The notes under the pieces: model-generated
Databases searched by the model: none
Seen by the model: the letters and a program-made list of their open reading frames with translations, nothing else
What the model was told of the DNA's origin: nothing
Program-made: the position numbers and the translations under genes
In this document: in pieces, positions 6,452-14,246 of the stretch
Layout: each line of letters starts with the position of its first letter
How positions within the stretch are numbered: the first letter of the stretch is position 1
Source of the DNA: Oscillospiraceae bacterium
Lineage (GTDB): Bacteria; Bacillota; Clostridia; Oscillospirales; Oscillospiraceae
Assembly (NCBI GenBank): GCA_017937195.1
Contig: JAGBEA010000048.1
Coordinates: 80,188-133,250 of the forward strand
Direction of reading: 5' to 3'
Length of the DNA stretch: 53,063 bases

Positions 6452-9403
6452 TTATAGATACAGATAGCTGTACTTGTCGCGGATGGTGACGATCAGCTTC
6501 TCCAGCTCCGCGGGCAGATCGTTGCTGCCGGCAAGATCGTACTCCTTCGGCTCGCCGAAGAGGCGCACGCGGACACGGTCGTGATCGAGGAACAGCACGC
6601 CTGCGTTGTTGGAGTCCACCATATCCTCTGCCGTCTGGAAGACGGTGAACTTATCGTGGCAGGGCTCGGAATCGTAGGGGCAGAACTGGGTGCAGTTGCC
6701 GCACTCGTTGCACATCTTATCCACGTGGATGATCTGATGTCTGCCATCTGCCATCACGATGGAGATGTTGGAGCGGTTGGGGCAGGAGTCCACACAGTTC
6801 TCACACACGGTGGAGCACTGCAGGCAGCGCTCACCCTCGCAGGTGATGCAGCTGCTGGTGGAGAGGATACCCTTCTTCTCGCAGGCGTCGGGCTTGGTGA
6901 TGTATGCCTGCTCGGGGATCTCATAGGTGTGCTTCTTGCCGATGACCGCCTCGGCAAAGCGTGCGGCATCCGCGATACCCTCCACCACCGTGGCAGGACC
7001 GCGGCGGGCATCGCCTGCGGCATAGACGCCTGCAATGTTGGTCTCAAAGGCGGGGCGACCCTTGCCGTCCAGCTCGATGCCGTTGGCGGCGAAGAGGGCG
7101 TCATCCACCTGCTCGCCCACGGCGGAGATCACCAGATCGCAGGGCAGCTCAAACAGCTCGCCGGTGGCTACGGGGCTGCGGCGACCGGAGGCATCCGCCT
7201 CGCCCAGCTTCATCTTCTCGCATACCAGCATACCGTTCTCCTGCCGCACGGGTGCGGAGAGCTCGGCAAACGCAACACCGTCAGCGATGGCCAGTGCCAG
7301 CTCGTGCTCGTCGGCGGGCATATACTTCTTGGTGCGGCGGTATACGATGGTCACATTCTCCGCGCCGCTGCGCTTGGCAAGGCGCGCAGCATCCATAGCG
7401 GTGTTGCCTGCGCCCACAACAGCCACATTGCCGCTCACGCGGATGCTGCCGTCCTTCACGCCCTTCATCCAGCCGATGGCACCGGCGATGTTGCCCTCGA
7501 TGCCCAGCTTGCCGGCCTTCCACGCGCCCACAGCGAAGAGGATGTGGGTGTAACCCATCTCCTTCAGTTCGGCAACGGAGGGGGCAGGTGCGCCGCACTT
7601 GACCTCCACGCCGTAGCGCTCCATCAGTGCGATGTCCTTAGCGATGGCCTCGTTGGTGATGCGGAAAGCGGGAATCACGTGGCGCGGCACGCCGCCGAGG
7701 CAGGATTCGCGCTCGAAAACGGTGGTCTCGATACCGGCGCGGCCAAGGAAGGTGGCGGCTGCGATGCCGGTAGGACCGCCGCCGATGATGGCGGCCTTCT
7801 TGCCCGCCACCTTTTCAGGCAGCTTGATGGATGCCATCAGCGCGCCGAAGCCGTTTTCAGCGGCCACCAGCTTGCTGTCGCGGATGCGGACAGATTCGTC
7901 GTAGAAATTACGGGAGCACTTGGTCTGGCAGCGATGTGCGCAGATGGTGCCGGTAATGAAGGGCAGAGGATTCTTCTCGGTGATGACCTGCAGCGCCGGA
8001 CCGTACAGACCCTTGCGCACCAGCTCCATATACTCGGGGATATCCTGGTCGATGGGGCAGCCGCCGCGGCAGGGTGCGATGAAGCAATCCATCCACGGCA
8101 CGCCGTCCTTATTTTTGCGGCTGGGCAGCGGCTTGATGGGCTTGAGGTGATGCACATCGCTGTGGCTGGCGGTGGACAGCTCGCAGATGGCCTGGGTGTC
8201 CGTGCCGTCAAAGGCGCGGAAGGGCAGGGCTTCCACCTTCTTTGCCATCTGGTGCAGGCGGTTGTAGCCGCCGGACTTGAGGATGGTGGTGGCCACGGTG
8301 ATGGGCCAGATACCGGCGGCAAACAGCTTGTCGCAGTTGAAATACTCGGCGCCGCCGGCAAAGGAGATACGCATCTTGCCGCCGAACTCGCGGGAGATGC
8401 GGTGGCACATTTCGATGGTCAGGGGGAAGAGGCTGCGTCCGGACATATACATCTCGTTGCCGGGCAGCTCGCCCCGGGTGGTGTCCACGGGGAAGGTGTT
8501 AGAGAGCTTCAGGCCGAACTCCACGCCCTTGCTGTCCGCCAGCGCCTGCAGGCGGTGGAACATAGGCACGGCATCCTTCCACTGGAGGTCTGCCTTGAAG
8601 TGGTGGTCATCAAAGACGATGTAGTCATAGCCCATAGAATCCAGCGTGCGCCGCGCCGTTTCATAGCCGAGGATGGTGGGATTGCACTTGACAAAGGTGT
8701 GCAGCCCCTTTTCGGTGATGAGGTAGGCGGCGATGCGCTCGATTTCATCGGGGGGACAGCCGTGGAGGGTGGACACAGTGACGCTGCGGGACACGCGGGG
8801 GCTGATAGAGTCGATGTAGTCGCGCTCGGCGGGGAACAGCTCCTTCAGCACGGCGATGCACTCGCCCCAAACAGCGGTGGTGGAGGCATCCATCATACCG
8901 CGCAGATAGGTGTCCACCTTCTCGCCCTTGATGCCCTCCAAATCGTAGCCCACGGACATATTGAACACGAAGCCATCGGGGTCGCCCAGACCGTAGACCT
9001 TGCTGATGACCTTCAGCGCGCACCACGCCTTGATGTACTCATCCAGCGCCTGCGGCACGGTCAGCTCAGTGGACCACTCCTGATTGTAGCCCTCATCATT
9101 GGCGAGGATGCAGGGGCGGGGCACGCAGGCGGCCAGCTCTGCGCCGTCCATCTTCTGCACGGTCTTTACCTCGAAGAAGCGTCCGCCTGCCACATAGGCG
9201 GCGATGATATTCTGTGCCAGCTGGCTGTTGGGACCTGCGGCAGGACCGAAGGGTGTCTCGATGCGCTCACCGAAGATGGGCAGGCTCTTGCCGCTGGGGC
9301 GATACACCTTGTGGATGCCGAAAATCTTGCCGTCACGGGCATATTCGGTGACCACCCAGTTCATCAAAGAGCGGAAGGGAATGGGATACATTTTCTCAGA
9401 CAT
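6452..9403 (-). CDS. ygfK: YgfK, putative iron-sulfur flavin oxidoreductase ('selenate reductase' subunit family)
   Basis: This 983-residue protein (E. coli YgfK is about 1030) has three parts. Residues 1-430 are a dihydroorotate/dihydropyrimidine-dehydrogenase-like barrel. Residues about 440-860 are a glutamate-synthase-small-subunit-like part with a Cys-rich entry (APCRGGCPIDQDIPEY), a FAD motif IIGGGPTGIAAA and an NAD(P) motif VVGAGNTAMDAA. The C-terminus has two ferredoxin-like Cys clusters (CITCEGERCLQCSTVC and CNECGNCTQFCPYD). The family is named for selenate reduction in E. coli, but it co-occurs with ssnA and ygeY, and in gut bacteria it is linked to anaerobic urate catabolism. Here it most likely reduces a purine-ring intermediate with electrons passed through FeS and flavin. 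Start ATG 9403 has an AAAGGAGC site and follows ssnA by 18 nt. Confidence 0.94.
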   Translation of the reverse strand: MSEKMYPIPFRSLMNWVVTEYARDGKIFGIHKVYRPSGKSLPIFGERIETPFGPAAGPNSQLAQNIIAAYVAGGRFFEVKTVQKMDGAELAACVPRPCILANDEGYNQEWSTELTVPQALDEYIKAWCALKVISKVYGLGDPDGFVFNMSVGYDLEGIKGEKVDTYLRGMMDASTTAVWGECIAVLKELFPAERDYIDSISPRVSRSVTVSTLHGCPPDEIERIAAYLITEKGLHTFVKCNPTILGYETARRTLDSMGYDYIVFDDHHFKADLQWKDAVPMFHRLQALADSKGVEFGLKLSNTFPVDTTRGELPGNEMYMSGRSLFPLTIEMCHRISREFGGKMRISFAGGAEYFNCDKLFAAGIWPITVATTILKSGGYNRLHQMAKKVEALPFRAFDGTDTQAICELSTASHSDVHHLKPIKPLPSRKNKDGVPWMDCFIAPCRGGCPIDQDIPEYMELVRKGLYGPALQVITEKNPLPFITGTICAHRCQTKCSRNFYDESVRIRDSKLVAAENGFGALMASIKLPEKVAGKKAAIIGGGPTGIAAATFLGRAGIETTVFERESCLGGVPRHVIPAFRITNEAIAKDIALMERYGVEVKCGAPAPSVAELKEMGYTHILFAVGAWKAGKLGIEGNIAGAIGWMKGVKDGSIRVSGNVAVVGAGNTAMDAARLAKRSGAENVTIVYRRTKKYMPADEHELALAIADGVAFAELSAPVRQENGMLVCEKMKLGEADASGRRSPVATGELFELPCDLVISAVGEQVDDALFAANGIELDGKGRPAFETNIAGVYAAGDARRGPATVVEGIADAARFAEAVIGKKHTYEIPEQAYITKPDACEKKGILSTSSCITCEGERCLQCSTVCENCVDSCPNRSNISIVMADGRHQIIHVDKMCNECGNCTQFCPYDSEPCHDKFTVFQTAEDMVDSNNAGVLFLDHDRVRVRLFGEPKEYDLAGSNDLPAELEKLIVTIRDKYSYLYL

Positions 9404-9421
9404 AGCAAACGCTCCTTTCGG

Positions 9422-10768
9422 TTAATATACGCGGTTGTTGAGGCTGCCCCACAGCTTCTTGGAGGCCTCCAGAATGTGTGCGTTTTCGGCTTCCTCGTCG
9501 ATGCCCACCAGCTGACGGTCCAGCATCAAAAGCTTGCCGTTGGCGATGGTGGTCTGGCACTGGCGGCCCGTCATACCGAAAATCATATGACCGTCGATGT
9601 TCTCATCGGAGAAGGGGGTGAAGGGCTTGTAGTCCATCACGATGATGTCCGCCGCCGCGCCTGCCTTCAGCACACCCAGCTGGTGGGGGAAGTGGCGCGC
9701 GCCGATTTTGGCGTTGTTGCGGAACAGCATATCGGTGACCTCGCCCCAAGCCACGTTGGGCAGGCAGTTCTGGCTGCGCTGGGAGCACAGTGCCACCTTG
9801 AGGGACTCCAGCATATCGTTGGTGTAGGCGTCGGTGCCCATGCCCAGCAGGATGCCCCGCTTGTGCAGCTGCAGCACGGGGCAGATGCCGATGGCGTTGC
9901 CCATATTGGACTCGGGATTGTTGACCACCATAGTGTTGGTGTCGCGGATGATGTCCATCTCGGCGCTGTTGACGTGGATGCAGTGGCCGAGGATGGTCTT
10001 TTCACCCAAGATGCCGTGGTCCTGCAGGCGCTGCACGGGGCGGCGACCGTAGTTCTGCAGGCTGTCGTACACGTCGTTCATGCCCTCGGATACATGGATG
10101 TGATAGCCGGTGCGCCCGTTGTTGGCAGCCACCATCCGCTCAAAGGTCTTGTCGGAGATGGTGAAGAGGGCGTGACCGCCGAACATCGCCGCCAGCATGG
10201 GGTCGTTCTCCTTTTGGCAGTGGGTGATGAAGTCGGCGTTCTCCTGAATGCCCTGCAGGCACTTCTCCTCGCCGTCGCGGTCGGACACCTCATAGCACAG
10301 ACACGAGCGGATGCCGAAGCGCTTGGCACTCTCGGCAATGGTGAAGAGGGAGCCGGGGATCTCGCCGTAGGATGCGTGGTGGTCGAAGATGGTGGTGACG
10401 CCCTGCTTGATGCAGTCGATGTACAGCGCATCGGCGCTGGCGCGTGTGCCGTCCATCATCAGCTTGCGGTCGATGGCCCACCACGTGCCGTCCAGCACCT
10501 CATAGAAATTGGTGGGGTTGTTGCCCACGATGGAAAGACCCCGGGCAAGAGCGGAATAGATGTGGGTGTGGGCATTGATGAGTGCCGGCATGATCACGCC
10601 GCCCTTGGCATCGATGATCTCGGCATCGGGATATTTGGCGCGCAGCGCAGCTTCCTCGCCTACTTCCGTGATAAGGCTGCCCTCAAAGGCCACAGCGCCG
10701 CGCTCATAGTAGCCGCGACCGCCTTCGTCACGGGTGATAAGTTTACCGTTGGTGATCAGATACATCAT
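9422..10768 (-). CDS. ssnA: SsnA family putative aminohydrolase
   Basis: This 448-residue amidohydrolase has metal ligands in NAHTHIYS (His67, His69), HIHVSE, LGHCIHVN and GTDAYTND, the layout of the guanine deaminase/ATZ-TRZ group. SsnA is a conserved member of ygfK clusters and is implicated in anaerobic urate breakdown; the exact reaction is unproven. Two start codons are adjacent, ATG 10768 and ATG 10765. The AAAGGAGG site lies 4 nt before the first and 7 nt before the second, so the second may be used. It leads an operon with ygfK behind a promoter (10908-10936) and a structured, terminator-containing leader, which makes premature termination a likely control point. Confidence 0.93.
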   Translation of the reverse strand: MMYLITNGKLITRDEGGRGYYERGAVAFEGSLITEVGEEAALRAKYPDAEIIDAKGGVIMPALINAHTHIYSALARGLSIVGNNPTNFYEVLDGTWWAIDRKLMMDGTRASADALYIDCIKQGVTTIFDHHASYGEIPGSLFTIAESAKRFGIRSCLCYEVSDRDGEEKCLQGIQENADFITHCQKENDPMLAAMFGGHALFTISDKTFERMVAANNGRTGYHIHVSEGMNDVYDSLQNYGRRPVQRLQDHGILGEKTILGHCIHVNSAEMDIIRDTNTMVVNNPESNMGNAIGICPVLQLHKRGILLGMGTDAYTNDMLESLKVALCSQRSQNCLPNVAWGEVTDMLFRNNAKIGARHFPHQLGVLKAGAAADIIVMDYKPFTPFSDENIDGHMIFGMTGRQCQTTIANGKLLMLDRQLVGIDEEAENAHILEASKKLWGSLNNRVY

Positions 10769-10901
10769 TCATCCTCCTTTACCAGATAACAAAAAATGTT
10801 TCAAACCCCCATATGGGATTTGAAACACTCAAGCGCAAGCCGGAGTGATAGTTGCAGCCCGTGCGCGCAGCACTTCCTTACAGCTACCATTCTTGGATTG
10901 T
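10769..10901 (-). ncRNA. Structured 5' leader of ssnA-ygfK, candidate riboswitch/attenuator
   Basis: From the predicted start near 10901 the minus-strand leader folds into helix GTAGC/GCTGC enclosing a GTGC-TGCGC-GCAC hairpin, then CACTC/GAGTG, then an intrinsic terminator just before the ribosome site. The GAGTG strand shares one base with the terminator's 5' arm, the arrangement expected of a ligand-switched terminator. It lacks the purine, guanidine, TPP and T-box signatures I know. I recall a candidate RNA named after ssnA from comparative surveys but cannot verify identity. Confidence 0.6.
10791..10826 (-). terminator. Leader terminator upstream of ssnA
   Basis: Minus-strand arms GTTTCAAA/TTTGAAAC, extended by CCC/GGG around an ATAT loop, are followed by A and six T residues. 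It lies between promoter and start codon, so it can only act as an attenuator. Confidence 0.75.
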
Positions 10902-10907
10902 GTCTAT

Positions 10908-10936
10908 ATTGTACAGTAAAACGGCGCGGATTGCAA
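10908..10936 (-). promoter_or_regulatory. Promoter of ssnA-ygfK
   Basis: TTGCAA (10931-10936) is followed by an exact 17-bp spacer and TACAAT (10908-10913) on the minus strand. TACAATATAGACA at 10901-10913 matches the ygeY promoter segment in 11 of 13 positions. Confidence 0.75.
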
Positions 10937-10958
10937 CAGAAAATTATGGTGAACTTAC

Positions 10959-10990
10959 AAAAAATAAGGCGGCACCGCGTGCCGCCTTAT
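10959..10990 (-). terminator. Terminator of upp
   Basis: A 12-bp perfect stem (10964-10975 / 10979-10990) with a 3-nt loop is followed by a T run on the minus strand. Confidence 0.85.
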
Positions 10991-11007
10991 GGGAAAGTTC
11001 AAATCGC

Positions 11008-11643
11008 TTACTTGGTGCCGAAGATACGGTCGCCGGCATCGCCCAGACCGGGCACGATGTAGCCGCGCTCATTGAGGTGGCTGTCCACTGCGCCGCAGTA
11101 GATATCCACGTCGGGATGCTCGTCCTGCACCGCCTTGACGCCTTCGGGGGCTGCTACCAGCACCATCAGCTTGATGTGCTTGCAGCCACGGTTCTTCATC
11201 TCGGTGACAGCTGCCACAGCGCTGCCGCCGGTGGCCAGCATGGGGTCGACGATGATGATGTCGCGCTCGGCGATATCCTTGGGCATCTTGGAGAAGTACA
11301 CATGGGGCTCCAGCGTCTCCTCATCGCGGTACATACCGATGTGACCCACGCGGGCGGAGGGCACCATACGCAGCACGCCGTCCACCAGACCCAGACCTGC
11401 GCGCAGGATGGGCACAACGGCGAACTTCTTACCTGCCAGCGTAGGCATCTCGGCCTTGCACAGAGGGGTCTCGATCTCCTTGGTGGTCAGGGGCAGATCG
11501 CGGGTCGCCTCATAGGTGATCAGCATACCGATCTCGCTGACCAGCTCGCGGAAATCCTTGACGCTGGTGTTCTTGTCGCGCATAATGGTCAGCTTGTGGG
11601 CCACCAGAGGATGATCCATAACGTGTACTTTTTCGTTAAACAT
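11008..11643 (-). CDS. upp: Uracil phosphoribosyltransferase
   Basis: This 211-residue protein matches the usual UPRT size (about 209). It makes UMP from uracil and PRPP in the cytosol. Visible motifs are HPLVAHKLT at the N-terminus, [12 protein letters not shown], the PRPP-binding loop [14 protein letters not shown], and the uracil-binding [13 protein letters not shown] at the C-terminus. The start is ATG 11643 with AAAAGGAG upstream; an upstream in-frame ATG at 11682 would add residues not typical of the family. It is probably the last gene of a tsaE-tsaB-upp transcript and is followed by a strong terminator. Pyrimidine salvage fits next to the nucleobase island, but upp is also a common housekeeping gene. 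Confidence 0.96.
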   Translation of the reverse strand: MFNEKVHVMDHPLVAHKLTIMRDKNTSVKDFRELVSEIGMLITYEATRDLPLTTKEIETPLCKAEMPTLAGKKFAVVPILRAGLGLVDGVLRMVPSARVGHIGMYRDEETLEPHVYFSKMPKDIAERDIIIVDPMLATGGSAVAAVTEMKNRGCKHIKLMVLVAAPEGVKAVQDEHPDVDIYCGAVDSHLNERGYIVPGLGDAGDRIFGTK

Positions 11644-11674
11644 AGCGATTCTCCTTTTATCGTTTGTATTGAAA

Positions 11675-12388
11675 TCAATCAACTGTGATTTTCAGACCCT
11701 TGGCAAGGCGCTCACGCTCGGCCTGCGAAAGCCGCAGATATACGCACGCAAGCTCCTGCGAGGACACGGTTTTGCCCTCACTTGCCAGCTCCTCGGCAGC
11801 CAGTGCCACGCCGGTGGCATTCTGCATCATCAGCGCGGCAGGGGCAAGGCGGCAGGGGATGCCCTGCTCCAGTAAATAATTATAGCACAGCTTAGCGCCG
11901 TCTCCAACCACAAATTTCACCGTTTCGTCATTTTGCAGCTCCTCCGCCAGCTGGGCAAGGGAGATGGCGCGGTCCTCCGTCAGCCGCGTCAGCTGTCCGT
12001 TTTCGGCGCGGAACACGGCGTTATATACCTGATTGCGCCGCGCGTCCATGGCGCACACGATGGTGGCGTCGGTGTGGCGCAGATTCTGTGCCATAGCCAG
12101 CAGCGTGGATACGCCGCAGCAGGGCAGCTCCTTCGCCCACGCAAGACCCTTGGCGGCGCTGACGCCGATGCGCAGACCGGTGAAGGAGCCGGGGCCGTTT
12201 GCCACGGCGATCAGCCCCATCTCATCAAGGGACAGCTCCGCCGCCTTCAGCATTCCATCCACCAAGGGCATCAGCGTGCGGCTGTGGGTCAGACCGGTGT
12301 GCTGATAGGCGCTTGCCAGCACGCTGCCGTTTTCCACCACGGCGGCGGATACGCTTTTTGCCGAGGTTTCCAGTGCAAGGATCTTCAT
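11675..12388 (-). CDS. tsaB: tRNA threonylcarbamoyladenosine biosynthesis protein TsaB
   Basis: This 237-residue protein has the ASKHA-fold start [17 protein letters not shown] and the TsaB signature [22 protein letters not shown]. TsaB is the scaffold partner of TsaD in making t6A37 on ANN-decoding tRNAs. The start ATG 12388 overlaps the tsaE stop by 4 nt and has AGGAGG upstream. The tsaE-tsaB pairing is standard; tsaD is not in this window, while the TsaC function is supplied by the fusion gene at 20825. Confidence 0.94.
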   Translation of the reverse strand: MKILALETSAKSVSAAVVENGSVLASAYQHTGLTHSRTLMPLVDGMLKAAELSLDEMGLIAVANGPGSFTGLRIGVSAAKGLAWAKELPCCGVSTLLAMAQNLRHTDATIVCAMDARRNQVYNAVFRAENGQLTRLTEDRAISLAQLAEELQNDETVKFVVGDGAKLCYNYLLEQGIPCRLAPAALMMQNATGVALAAEELASEGKTVSSQELACVYLRLSQAERERLAKGLKITVD

Positions 12389-12819
12389 ATGCCGCCTCCT
12401 TCGATGGTGATACGCCGCCAGTTTTCGTTGTCCTCGTGGCGCGCGATGGTCACATAGACCGTATCCTCGCCCAGCGCGTCTGCCACATTCTCGCTCCATT
12501 CCACGGCGCAGACACCGCCGCGCTCCAGATAGTCGTCCCAGCCGATGTCAAAGAGTGCATCGGCATCATCCAGACGGTATACATCAAAGTGGAACAGAGG
12601 GGTAGCGCCGCTGTATTCATTGACGATGGTAAAGGTAGGGCTGGTCACCCGACCGCGGCAGCCAAGCCCCCGCGCCAAGCCACGGGTAAAGGCGGTCTTG
12701 CCCATCCCCAGGCCTCCGCGATAGGCCACCACGCTGCCTGCGCGCAGGCGGCGCGCCAGTTCTTCACCGATAGCTTCCGTTTCCGCCACATCGTGGGACA
12801 GATACTCCACACCGCCCAC
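12385..12819 (-). CDS. tsaE: tRNA threonylcarbamoyladenosine biosynthesis ATPase TsaE
   Basis: This 144-residue P-loop protein has Walker A GGLGMGKTAF, the family motif VTSPTFTIVNEY, the metal segment FHFDVYRL and VCAVEWSEN. TsaE energises the TsaBD complex during t6A synthesis. The start is GTG 12819 (GAGG 8-9 nt upstream); GTG 12810 is also possible. It is followed by tsaB with an ATGA overlap. Confidence 0.93.
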   Translation of the reverse strand: MGGVEYLSHDVAETEAIGEELARRLRAGSVVAYRGGLGMGKTAFTRGLARGLGCRGRVTSPTFTIVNEYSGATPLFHFDVYRLDDADALFDIGWDDYLERGGVCAVEWSENVADALGEDTVYVTIARHEDNENWRRITIEGGGI

Positions 12820-12843
12820 CTCGCTTTCCTCAAAACTCGCAAT

Positions 12844-12849
12844 ATTATA
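12844..12849 (-). promoter_or_regulatory. Possible -10 of the tsaE-tsaB-upp promoter
   Basis: TATAAT on the minus strand lies about 25 nt before the tsaE start. The -35 is weak (T-rich), so support is limited. Confidence 0.35.
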
Positions 12850-12886
12850 ACATAGAAAAAATCAAAAGAAAAGGGGAGAAGCCTTG

Positions 12887-12915
12887 TTTACACGGAAAAC
12901 TTCCTGTGGTAAACT
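12887..12915 (+). promoter_or_regulatory. Promoter of rodA
   Basis: TTTACA (12887-12892), a 17-bp spacer and TAAACT (12910-12915) lie 32 bp before the rodA start. Confidence 0.6.
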
Positions 12916-12947
12916 ATATAGCGATCCCAAAGGGAAAAGGAGACCGT

Positions 12948-14102
12948 ATGTTCCGACGCACCATTGATTTTATCACCGATATCGTACAGCAGGCTGATCT
13001 GGTGCTGCTGTCGCTTTGCTGCGCCGCTACGGCCTTCGGGTTGGTGATGATCTCCAGCGCTACCAACTATCTTGGTACAATGCGCCATGTGCTGGTGCAG
13101 GGTGTGGCAGCGCTGCTGGGCATCGTGCTGTATTTCTTGGTGGCGCAGATCGACTTGGCGGAAGTGGTGAAGAAGTGGAAATGGCTTTTCGGCTTCAACA
13201 TCGTCTTCTTTTTGCTGCTGAAGACCCCCTTGGGCTTTGAAAGTAACGGTAATCTGGCGTGGCTGCACATCCCCGGCTTTCCGGTGAATATCCAGCCGGC
13301 GGAGATCGTAAAGCTGACGTTCATCCTGCTTTTGGCACAGCAGCTGGTGTGGCTGAAGGAGAACCGCGACCTCAAATCCATTCCGTCCATCGCGTTTCTG
13401 GGCGGACACCTGCTGCTGATCGTGGGACTTTACTATGTGATCTCCTCGGATATGGGCAGCGCGCTGGTGTATGTGTTCGCCTTTGCGTGTATGGCATTTG
13501 CCGCAGGCGTTGCGCTGCGCTGGTTCATTCTGGCCATCAGCGGCGGCGCGTTTGCTTTCTATGTGCTGTGGGAGCTGGATAAGATCCCGCCCCATATGAT
13601 GGATCGCTTCCGCGTGCTGTTTGACCACGGCTACGACCCGCAGGGCGTGGGCTGGCATCAGACCCGCAGCCTGCTGGCGCTGGGCGGCGGACAGCTGTTC
13701 GGTCAGGGACTTTATAACGGCGCGCAGACCCAGAGCGAGTTCAGCTGGAGCCTGCCGTTCCGCCATACGGACTTCATCTTCTCCGCCATCGGCGAGGAGC
13801 TGGGTATGGTGGGCTGCGTCGCGGTGCTGGGTCTGCTGACGGCCATCATCCTGCGCTGCCTGCTGACCGCCACCAAGGCCAAAAGCCGGATGGAGGCCTA
13901 TGTCTGCGTGGGTATGGCGGCGATGCTGATCTTCCAGACGGTGTGTAACGTGGGTATGTGCCTTTTCGTGATGCCCGTCATCGGTCTGACGCTGCCGTTC
14001 TTCAGCTACGGCGGCACGTCGATCCTCACACTTTTTATGGCCATGGGCGTTGTCAGCGGCATCCGCGGACGGTCTCTCCCCGAATGGCTGCGCAAAACTT
14101 AA
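12948..14102 (+). CDS. rodA: SEDS family peptidoglycan glycosyltransferase (RodA/FtsW type)
   Basis: This 384-residue polytopic membrane protein has about ten hydrophobic segments. SEDS landmarks are present: the ISSATNY region, PAEIVKL, DMGSALVY, a long extracellular loop with GWHQTRSLLALGGGQLFGQG, DFIFSAIGEELG and the C-terminal GLTLPFFSYGGTS. SEDS proteins polymerise lipid II with a partner class B PBP for elongation (RodA) or division (FtsW). The RodA call rests on overall resemblance and is less certain than the family. The start is ATG 12948 behind AAAAGGAGA. It has its own promoter and terminator, and the next genes (ddl, murF) make the precursor it uses. Confidence 0.9.
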   Translation: MFRRTIDFITDIVQQADLVLLSLCCAATAFGLVMISSATNYLGTMRHVLVQGVAALLGIVLYFLVAQIDLAEVVKKWKWLFGFNIVFFLLLKTPLGFESNGNLAWLHIPGFPVNIQPAEIVKLTFILLLAQQLVWLKENRDLKSIPSIAFLGGHLLLIVGLYYVISSDMGSALVYVFAFACMAFAAGVALRWFILAISGGAFAFYVLWELDKIPPHMMDRFRVLFDHGYDPQGVGWHQTRSLLALGGGQLFGQGLYNGAQTQSEFSWSLPFRHTDFIFSAIGEELGMVGCVAVLGLLTAIILRCLLTATKAKSRMEAYVCVGMAAMLIFQTVCNVGMCLFVMPVIGLTLPFFSYGGTSILTLFMAMGVVSGIRGRSLPEWLRKT

Positions 14103-14110
14103 GACATTCA

Positions 14111-14138
14111 CCTCCCGTACAAGTTACGGGAGGTTTTT
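14111..14138 (+). terminator. Terminator of rodA
   Basis: Stem CCTCCCGTA/TACGGGAGG with a 5-nt loop is followed by TTTTTCTTTT. Confidence 0.88.
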
Positions 14139-14150
14139 CTTTTGATTTAG

Positions 14151-14179
14151 TTGTAATTATAGGTAAGGTGTGCTATAAT
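14151..14179 (+). promoter_or_regulatory. Promoter of the ddl-murF operon
   Basis: TTGTAA (14151-14156), 17 bp, TATAAT (14174-14179). A short hairpin (14211-14233, ATCTCCGCA paired with TGCGGGGAGAT) precedes the GTGAGGTG ribosome site and may influence translation of ddl. Confidence 0.75.
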
Positions 14180-14246
14180 GCCATACTGATAAAATAGGTA
14201 AATTATTGGTATCTCCGCATTTTGCGGGGAGATCGTGAGGTGTAAT

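Noticed and set aside
6581-10789. 1402-codon open frame on the plus strand opposite ygfK and ssnA
   Set aside because: It covers two clear genes, their intergenic junction and the ssnA start on the other strand. The His/Ala/Gly-rich translation is typical of antisense frames in GC-rich genes, and there is no domain or ribosome site.
10769-10901. Purine (guanine/adenine) riboswitch before ssnA
   Set aside because: The conserved three-way junction core sequences of that class are not present in the leader.
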